Shown here: positions 54,483 through 64,000 of the stretch, piece after piece
Position numbering within the stretch: the stretch's first letter is position 1
Layout of the letters: each line of letters opens with the position of its first letter
Source of the DNA: Theristus sp. LFF4_11
Taxonomy: Eukaryota; Nematoda; Chromadorea; Monhysterida; Xyalidae
Assembly (NCBI GenBank): GCA_030248135.1
Contig: JASANC010003433.1
Location: 124,001 to 188,000, forward strand
Direction of reading: 5' to 3'
DNA: 64,000 nucleotides
The notes under the pieces: generated by a model
Database searches by the model: none
Seen by the model: the letters and a program-made list of their open reading frames with translations, nothing else
Told to the model about the DNA's origin: nothing
Translations under genes and position numbers: made by a program

Positions 54483-57400
54483 CTATCCATTCAACAAATC
54501 CCACGCGTCGTCATCCCAGCCGCCCTTCTCCTTGTTTTTGCCGGCCTTCTTCGACGCACCGATCGCCGCCGTGACCGGATCGAGTTCATCGAAGTCGATC
54601 AGCATCTCCGAGTCCGCCGTTTTCGAGGTGGCCCTTTTCGTCTCCTTCTTCGGTTTCTTCTCGTCGTCGCTTGACTTCTTCGAGCTTTTCGACGTTTTGG
54701 CGCTCTTCGCGGCGGTTTTGCGCCGGGTGTCGCCCGAGTGTTCGGCCGTTTCCGACGTCGAGTCGTCCGAGGAGCGCGTGTTGCCGCGGGGCCGCCGTTC
54801 GTCCGGTGAGCGACTTTTCGATTTCGACTTTTCTACCGGTCTGCAATGGTTTTTTTTGGGGGGGGTATGAAAAACGTGTGAGAGAGAGGTGCAGAATCAA
54901 AACGGAAATAGTTGGAAGAAAACTGTACGGTCCGCACTACCCACACAGACACGGATTTTGCACGATTTGCGACGTTTGGGAACACAGCTAATTCGACATT
55001 CGTTTTCTTACTTGTCAAAATTCAACGTAACTCAGTAGAAAGCACAGTATTCAAATGCAGCCAATCAGTCGCGTTGATTTCAATTTCAAGCAAAACCAAA
55101 CAGTTCGCCACTAATTTCGTTTTTATGTGAGTGTCAGACATTTGTTCAAGGAAACGAAATACCAAACTAGCAAGCAAGGGTTCACAATGAAGCCGCTGAA
55201 TCAAACCGTAAACACTTGTCTTTGTCCATTTGTTGGTAGCAACCATTTCGATCTGCTTGTGCGTGCGCCCGTTCTTGCATCGCGCCAAACTGCTCCTCTT
55301 TCCACTGTTGCATCTTTCGCGCTTCGTCGTCAGTCATGCCGGATGGCGAGTTGTTGTCGTCGAATTTCTGATACGATTCGGATCTGAAATGTTGTTTTTT
55401 TTTAATCTCGAATGGGTGTGGAATTCATCTCAGCACTGAACTGTTGGAACTTCTCGTCTGAAAACCGTTTAGCCGATGTTGTTGCACCGCCAAAACCGAA
55501 CACACAAGCGCACATCAATCACCCTCGTGGCCTGGTGGTAGTGCGTCAGACTCTTGTCGGTGCGTTCGGGGGATCGAGGCCCGCCGAGGGGTGTATGTAT
55601 GAGCACTTAATGACAGAGAAATCTCGATGGGCACCCTACTCGACAGCGTTCTGTACGTACGCCTTTCTGGGTTAGCCCTGGCTAAATACATCGCCTAAAA
55701 TCCCACAAGAACAACATTCGCTAAAGAAATGTCGTTTGGGTGCCGGTGTTTCTTTATTATGCCAAAACGTACCTATTGATAGGATCTTCGTCTTCCATTC
55801 AACAGAAAAACGCAAAAAAAAACCAACCACCAAGACCAACCTTGATCCACTGGTGAAACCAAACCACGGCATTTTCTCACTCGACGGCGACACATAGCCG
55901 GCTGCCTTGCTCGAGATGTCATTCCAGCTCCGAAGACCCACCTCACTCGCCTGAAATGGTTTTTTTGGTATTCAGCTTCGACAGTTTCCTCACTTCCCAG
56001 AAAATTGTTTTTTTTTTTGAGAAAATGGAAAGTTGTGACAGAACTAACCTTAGCGGTGGCATTCGATAGGGACGAGCCAATGCCGGCAAAGATGCTACCG
56101 CCACTGACTTTGGCCTAAAAAATGAAATTGCTCTGAAATTTCTAATCGACCGATAAAGTCACAATCGCAGGAAGGAGATGCGCTTGAGACAATTTCCAGC
56201 AACAAGCAAACAACACCACCGCCAAGAACCACAACACTGACAGCAAAAAGAGATCGCTCCTAAAAATATAAGAAACCATTGTCACTAATCCTAAAAACAA
56301 AGGTCTTCTTAGATGAAAGCACTCGAGGAAACCATAGTTTAAGAAAATCCGCATACTGCGGTGGTTTTCGAGCTCAATCACCTTTACCATCAGTCATTTT
56401 AATTCAAAGAAAGGAATGTTTCAACCACAAAGGCGATCGGCCACATTGGCCCGAAGTACGATGATGAATACAAAAACAAATCCGCGAAACAAAACTGAAC
56501 GACAGCAATGCCAATTGGAAATAGAATGAAAAAACTGAAAAAAAATATCAAAACGAAAAGTCACAAAACGAACGAACACGAAACATACACTCTCGGACAT
56601 GCTGTATGCCTTCTGGGTGGCCGTGCAGCTTACGTCTTTTGCGTAGGAGGCCGCCGTCGCCGCACCGCGCGCCACTGACGACCAGCCCTGCAAGGAAAAA
56701 CACAGAAAAATTTTTAATTGATTTTGCGCTCTCATAATTCAACGGACCGTTCTGAAAATGGTCTAGCTGAACTCAGCTCGACGAGACGCCACAAACCAAG
56801 CTAACTTGAGAAAGAATTTGCAAAAAATATAGTAAAAAATCCGGATTTTTGTATCTCCCTAACTCTACACCTGCCCCACCAGCAAATACGCTCGCGCCAA
56901 TTTACGAAGTTGCCCGAAAACCCACCGTGGTTAGCGACGACATCGCGCCAGACAAGAGATCGGATCGATTGCTATTCAGATCGTCGTCGACTCTCGGCGT
57001 ATTGCCGAAACCTTGGTATCGACTGCTGCCTCTGGAATTTTTAGTTGGCACTCCAATTTTAGAACAGCCCAACCTGATTTCTCATTCTCGTTTTTGAATC
57101 TGGCAATGGGAAATAAAAAAACCATCGTGTGCCAAAATCACTGACTGATAAGACTCATCATTTCGCGCATTGCCGACACTCCAATCGTCTCGTGTGCCTC
57201 CTCCCAAATGATAACTGCCCCTGATGAAAAAACATTGAAAAAATTTTCACACGCAACACACAAAATCACCGTTCATGTAAAAACAAAATTCGGTTCAACT
57301 GCTCCAATACAAATTTTACCAACATGTCATGTTCGAAACTCCGCGTCACGCTGTAACTTGCACTCGATTTCAGTGCGCCGCCCAGAAGCGGTGACGACCA

Positions 57401-58965
57401 CGCCTGAGCGGGCGATTCAAATTCGTTCCAAATTGAGCCGGTCGATTCAACTGATATCTGAGATAAAAGGCATTTCAAAGTTACTTGGCCACCAATTCGA
57501 AGGTGTTGCTTTTGAGCGTGACATCTTAAAATCTCTATTCCGGTTAGAGCACTTGTTTCTGCACACTTCAATTGGTTTCAGCGTGCAACATCTCGTGCAT
57601 AAATAAGATCAAACCAAATACAACCAGAAGAGCGGTGGAGCGTGAGTTTCGACATTTACGACTGTAGACTCCAAAGTGTACGTTTTTTCTCATCAGTACA
57701 GACACCTACATGCTCCAAACTTGATGGTAAAACTTATTCTGTAGTCGAATGAACAGCAAAACCAAACGAAGGAACACTAAAACTCAACAGCAAACCTTGT
57801 CGCGGTACAACGCGGCTGCCTTTGAGTTCCACTTCTCTTGAAAGCTGCCGCTGAAGTCACTGCGAGCAGACAGGAACTGTTTCGCGGGCGTGTTTCCGCC
57901 GACCTTCATTTTGTCCAACTCAGCGTCCTTCCATTTGTCCATCGTTGTCGACCGCACGAAACTGGCATTTGAACGACATTAGACATAAGACAGGGGAAAC
58001 GGATTACAATCAGAATGGATTCCAATTCCGTGAAATCAACTTTGATCGTTCTGGTTCAACGACGAAGATGATTCAAGCTACGGTGGAAATGACTCATATA
58101 ATCAGCTGATTAGGTGCTTTTCAAATGCAGCCGTGTTATTGATTGGTACTGTGATTGGTATTGCACAGGCTCGGTCCCGACTCCCGACCCGATGCAGAGT
58201 ACAATTGTATGATTCATAGAAAAGCAAAATCCGATTGAAAATTACAAAAAGACAATTTGTTTAGAAATCAGAATTCAGAGAAAACAACGCCAACCTCAAG
58301 TGAACGCCCAAGCCGCGATGCTTTCCGGAGCACTCGAGGCAGATCCAGATGCCGTACGACACGCTGACCCATTGCGGGTTGTGCGCGCCGCATTCGAAAC
58401 AAGTCTGCAAAAGAAACGAAACTTAAGAAATTACAAAAAATAAGCATGAGAATTACACACAATACATCGCGGACACCACACGTGGACATGACAACAACTC
58501 TTCATTGTCGTTATGTCACGGCAGGCAACTAACTGCAGAATAACGGCACAGAATCAGAAGATGAAAAGTTTTAAAAATCACAGAAGTTGCACTGGACCTT
58601 GACAAATTGCCGGCGAAATCAATCATTCAAAGCTAAACTGTCTTGACCAGCAATTCGGTGTGGAATTTGGCAGAAATATCAATCCATGGTAAAAATGTCA
58701 TGCCTCGGGGCCTCGGGCTCAGTCAAAATATGAACTTTGCTTTGGATTCAACCAGAATTTGTTAACGTCGGAACACCCGGGAGGGAGTACAACAAAAACT
58801 CCTACCATATACTTTTATAAAACCACCACAGGTCGAGAGGCCACTACTGGCCAGTGGCCACCGGCACCACCCAGCTGCAAAGGCTCTTTTCTGTTTTTAA
58901 CTCACATTATTGCAGTCTCGCACTCGTAAGTCCTTCAGCACCCTTCTCGTTCGTGGGCTCGCCAT
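54483..58965 (-). CDS. ARFGAP1: ADP-ribosylation factor GTPase-activating protein 1
   Basis: Eleven exons closing in phase: 58906-58965, 58295-58404, 57796-57961, 57399-57457, 57146-57220, 56926-57031, 56589-56687, 56049-56114, 55841-55950, 55216-55383, 54483-54840; 458 residues. ArfGAP1 stimulates GTP hydrolysis on Arf1 and so drives COPI coat turnover at the Golgi. It starts [14 protein letters not shown]. The zinc finger is [19 protein letters not shown] then ICLEC, followed by [11 protein letters not shown], which includes the catalytic Arg. [19 protein letters not shown] follows. Downstream are [15 protein letters not shown] and AMSSL, then Ser/Gly stretches of the kind that form lipid-packing-sensor helices ([36 protein letters not shown]). 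The last exon is charged (many Lys/Ser) and ends [13 protein letters not shown]. The exact ends of the fourth and tenth exons (weak donors) are least certain. Its start is about 105 bp from the opposite-strand gene at 59071. Confidence 0.93.
55529..55720 (+). mobile_element. tRNA-derived SINE, copy 3 (ArfGAP1 intron, antisense)
   Basis: Same family; B-box like GGGGATCGAGGCCC is slightly mutated. Ends AAAATCCCACAAGAACAAC. Confidence 0.85.
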
Positions 58966-59070
58966 GTTTGAAAATGGAAATCTTTTCTAATCTCTGGGGC
59001 TCAAAAAAGTCAAAATCCCGTTTTTTAATTAAAAAAATATTTTTTTAAATTAATTTAAAAAAATTCCAAA
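58966..59070. promoter_or_regulatory. Putative bidirectional promoter, ArfGAP1 / small ORF
   Basis: 105 bp between two divergent start codons. It is AT-rich, with runs of A/T (TTTTTTAATTAAAAAAATA). No clear TATA box or factor site is claimed. The call rests only on geometry. Confidence 0.3.
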
Positions 59071-59588
59071 ATGCCGGAGGAAAATCTGACAATCGACAAA
59101 ATCGAAATTGCACTTTCAAAACCAAATAAGGTTGGTTTTTTATTTATTTGGCCTTTTATTTTCCTCTGGTATTTTTATTTTATTTTTTAAATAATCTTTT
59201 TAATTTTTTTAATTTAAAAAATTGAGATTTTTTTTGAACGAAATTGTTGGCTGGCAAAAAATCACAAAGTCACATTCTGTGGAATGAAAAATAGTGTCTT
59301 TGTAAACGCATTTTCTTTCAGAAGAAAGTACGATTGTGATTTTTGAATATTTGACAGCAAAAATTCGTTTTTATTGGTTAAAAAAATAATTAAAAATCCC
59401 GATCCCGATGTTTTCAAAAGAATTTTTTAATTAAAAAAAACTTTTTCGATCCCTCATGCAAGGAATTTTAAAATTTTTAGAACAACATTGAAGCCGCTGC
59501 TGCGCTGCGCCGCGCCGTCAAAGGCCAAAATGAACCCGTGGAGGCATTTCGTGCAATCAGCTGGTGCAGCGACACAAGTCAATTTTGA
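59071..59588 (+). CDS. Small two-exon ORF, unknown protein (55 aa)
   Basis: Exon 1 59071-59130 and exon 2 59481-59588 (TGA) join in phase 0 with a good donor (AAG|GTTGG) and acceptor (TTTTTAG|AAC). The product begins MPEENLTIDKIEIALSKPNK and continues NNIEAAAALRRAVKGQ, ending ISWCSDTSQF. It is soluble, mostly charged and helical-looking, with no known domain. The GC-rich second exon contrasts with the very AT-rich intron, which favours a real exon. It is head-to-head with ArfGAP1, so a shared bidirectional promoter is likely. It could also be the end of a longer alternatively started transcript. Confidence 0.5.
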
Positions 59589-59994
59589 CACGGAATTTTT
59601 TTAATTGGCTTTGGCACAGAAAAACTTGGAAATCACAAACGTCATGAGCACTTCACTGACGTTGCCGTTGTATCGATCCAGCCCGACGCCGCGTCCGGCA
59701 AGAGGCATCAGCTCGTTTCGGGTCTGGTTTTTGTTTTATGTTTTTTCGTGGAGTGCAAAACGTAAAGTGGATGAAAAACGCAAAAACTTGAAAGACGTAA
59801 ATTTGACCTCCAAATGCCCAAATAGGCGGATATTGTGATTTTCTTTTCAAAAATCAGGAAATTTAATCAAATTTAGTAAATAACGGCAAATTTTCGCTCC
59901 ATTTGTTGAATTTTGAAAACAAATTTTTGGATTTTTAGCTTGAAGAAATTGTTTGTCAGATAGCTGACAAGAAAATTACTAAGTAGATCATTTT

Positions 59995-60199
59995 ATTCAG
60001 TTCTGCGACTCAATGCGTTTACAGACGTAGAAAAGAAACCAGTTTCAATCTTCATGTGGTAATTCAAAATAGCCCAAGCGGACTTTTAGAGGGACTCGGT
60101 CCCGTCGGATCTTGGAGCCAATGTTGAAGTCCCGCGTCATCCATCAAACTATTTACCTATGTATGCACGGATTGAGTCTCATGACCAAAACAAAAGATA
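59995..60199. mobile_element. Family E MITE, intergenic
   Basis: CTGCGACTCAATGCGTTTAC ... GCACGGATTGAGTCTCATGA. Confidence 0.8.
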
Positions 60200-60589
60200 A
60201 TAGATAAGTGGCGAATTTTTTCTGGATAAACAGCAGGGAAATATTTGGTGAAAACCTCCATCCCCCTACGTCTGCTATAACCCTGGCTCGTGGTTGTGGG
60301 TACGCTGATCAGGTTCGTTGAGATTGAGCTGCTGTTGCTGCAAGAAATTCAAAAACAGCTGATCCAGTTGTATGTGATTCTGAGTTGTTACATTGTCGTT
60401 AATTTGACATTTTTTTCATTTTTGTTTGTTTGCATCTATAAACAGTCGGCATTGATTCTGGTAAGCGTTGGATGTAACGGAGGCACTGTGAAAATAACAA
60501 AAAGAACGATTGTTGTTGTGTTGGAGTCGGATTTTGCGGCATTTATGTCATGCAAATAGCAAAAATTTCTGAAAATCTCCGCTCTTTTT

Positions 60590-60796
60590 CTCTATTATCT
60601 TTTATTTTGTTCCCGAGACTGAATGCGCGCGTAGATAGGTAATCAGTTTCATGCATGATGCGGGAATTCAAAATTGGCAAGATGGTCCCGAGGCCCCAAA
60701 ATAGGACCGAGCCACTTTCGCGATTCTGATTTGCCACATAAGGATTGAAACTGGTTTCCTTTCTACGTCCACACACGTATAGAGTCGCAGAACCTA
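60590..60796. mobile_element. Family E MITE, intergenic, opposite orientation
   Basis: CCCGAGACTGAATGCGCGCG ... CGTATAGAGTCGCAGAACC. Confidence 0.8.
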
Positions 60797-61459
60797 AAAA
60801 CTTGATTCTACAAAAGCTGTAAAATCCGCCATAAACACCAAAACACGCACACACTCGTTGTATCATCACGCTGCACGTCCTGTGGCCTGATCAGTCTTAT
60901 GAGCTTCCCAAAATCAAGGATGGAACCTGAAGAAACGCTTTCTTTGCTTCACAACGTTTGCGCCACTTTGTCATTTGTGACGTGTGCTTTTGATGTGTAA
61001 CTTGAAAGTATAAACTGCTCACTTTTGCAAGTTGAATACGAAACTATCGAAATATGACGACTTTCCAGGGCCCTGTAATGTTCACAATATTCAATTGTGT
61101 CAAGTCTGGTTTATTTAGCCAGCTATTTTTTTGCTGATCGGTTCTCTGCTAACATGGCCTCAGTGTGTGGTCCGGTGATAGATATGAAGAGATAGTGGTA
61201 CATTCAACAAAAGTATGTCTGATTAAACCTGTCATTTTTTGCAGAATACGGAGCATGAGAACCTTTGAATTAGAGTGAAAAAGAAGAACGAATAGATCGG
61301 GTTTGGTTGAAATCAAACGCCCGATTTGTGGCTAAATATGGTTTCTTGCAACTTCGATCAAGCTTTCTTGTTTTGCGAGCTCTGCATTCCACAAAAAGTG
61401 ACCGGTTTAAACAAACACGCTGTACTGTTTTGTTCATTCATTCATACATTCATTCACAA

Positions 61460-64000
<2,541 letters not shown>

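Larger units (their letters stand above)
59589..61459. other. Intergenic region with two family E elements
   Basis: Two family E MITEs (59995-60199 and 60590-60796) and a family G repeat (61215-61430) ending close to the mannosidase start. No exon is recognised; an upstream, possibly non-coding, exon of the mannosidase could be here. Confidence 0.45.

Overview
The window is animal nuclear DNA: split genes with GT-AG introns, no operons, and many short inverted-repeat elements. A nematode is the best fit. The main evidence is a ~715-bp tract of GCCTAA repeats, the complement of the nematode telomere unit TTAGGC, inside a tubulin intron. A multi-module EB-domain membrane protein agrees with this. 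Order or species cannot be fixed from the sequence; an enoplean such as a mermithid is only a guess. Exons are GC-rich and introns and spacers AT-rich. Reading frames were rebuilt by hand from splice sites and phase. Nearly all exon lengths close exactly, which is the main support for the models.

Layout. (1) 349-6877 (+): 3' end of a BIRC6/BRUCE-type giant E2 ubiquitin enzyme, including the UBC domain. (2) 10244-24346 (-): a complete membrane-anchored GMC flavoprotein oxidoreductase in 11 exons. Its 9.6-kb sixth intron holds (3) a whole second gene on the same strand, 13475-20793 (-): a secretory type I membrane protein with a tandem array of EB-module exons. (4) 24828-29510 (-): a rhodopsin-class (peptide-receptor-like) GPCR whose third intracellular loop carries 51 consecutive AAC codons. 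(5) 33446-38297 (+): a divergent alpha-tubulin without Lys40 and with a basic Ser/Arg/Gly tail. (6) 39039-45462 (-), convergent with the tubulin: an extracellular DOMON / thyroglobulin type-1 protein with one 1.6-kb acidic exon; its 5' end was not found. (7) 54483-58965 (-): ArfGAP1, head-to-head with (8) a two-exon 55-residue ORF, 59071-59588 (+). (9) 61460-63082 (+): 5' end of a Golgi class I alpha-1,2-mannosidase (GH47) that runs off the right edge.

The remainder is largely mobile DNA: a tRNA-derived SINE (four fuller copies, all in introns), at least seven families of short terminal-inverted-repeat elements, a ~4.2-kb foldback element with ~1.55-kb arms flanked by TTAA (49.68-53.86 kb), a ~1.28-kb TIR element near 47-48 kb, and a ~950-bp palindrome in the EB gene. 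In two unrelated genes the terminus of the same MITE family sits exactly at the 5' splice site, so the element supplies most of the donor sequence.

The genes do not form a pathway. BIRC6, ArfGAP1, mannosidase I and tubulin are cell-biology housekeeping genes; the GMC enzyme, EB protein, GPCR and DOMON/thyroglobulin protein are secretory or surface proteins. No rRNA, functional tRNA, CRISPR array or prokaryotic signal was seen.
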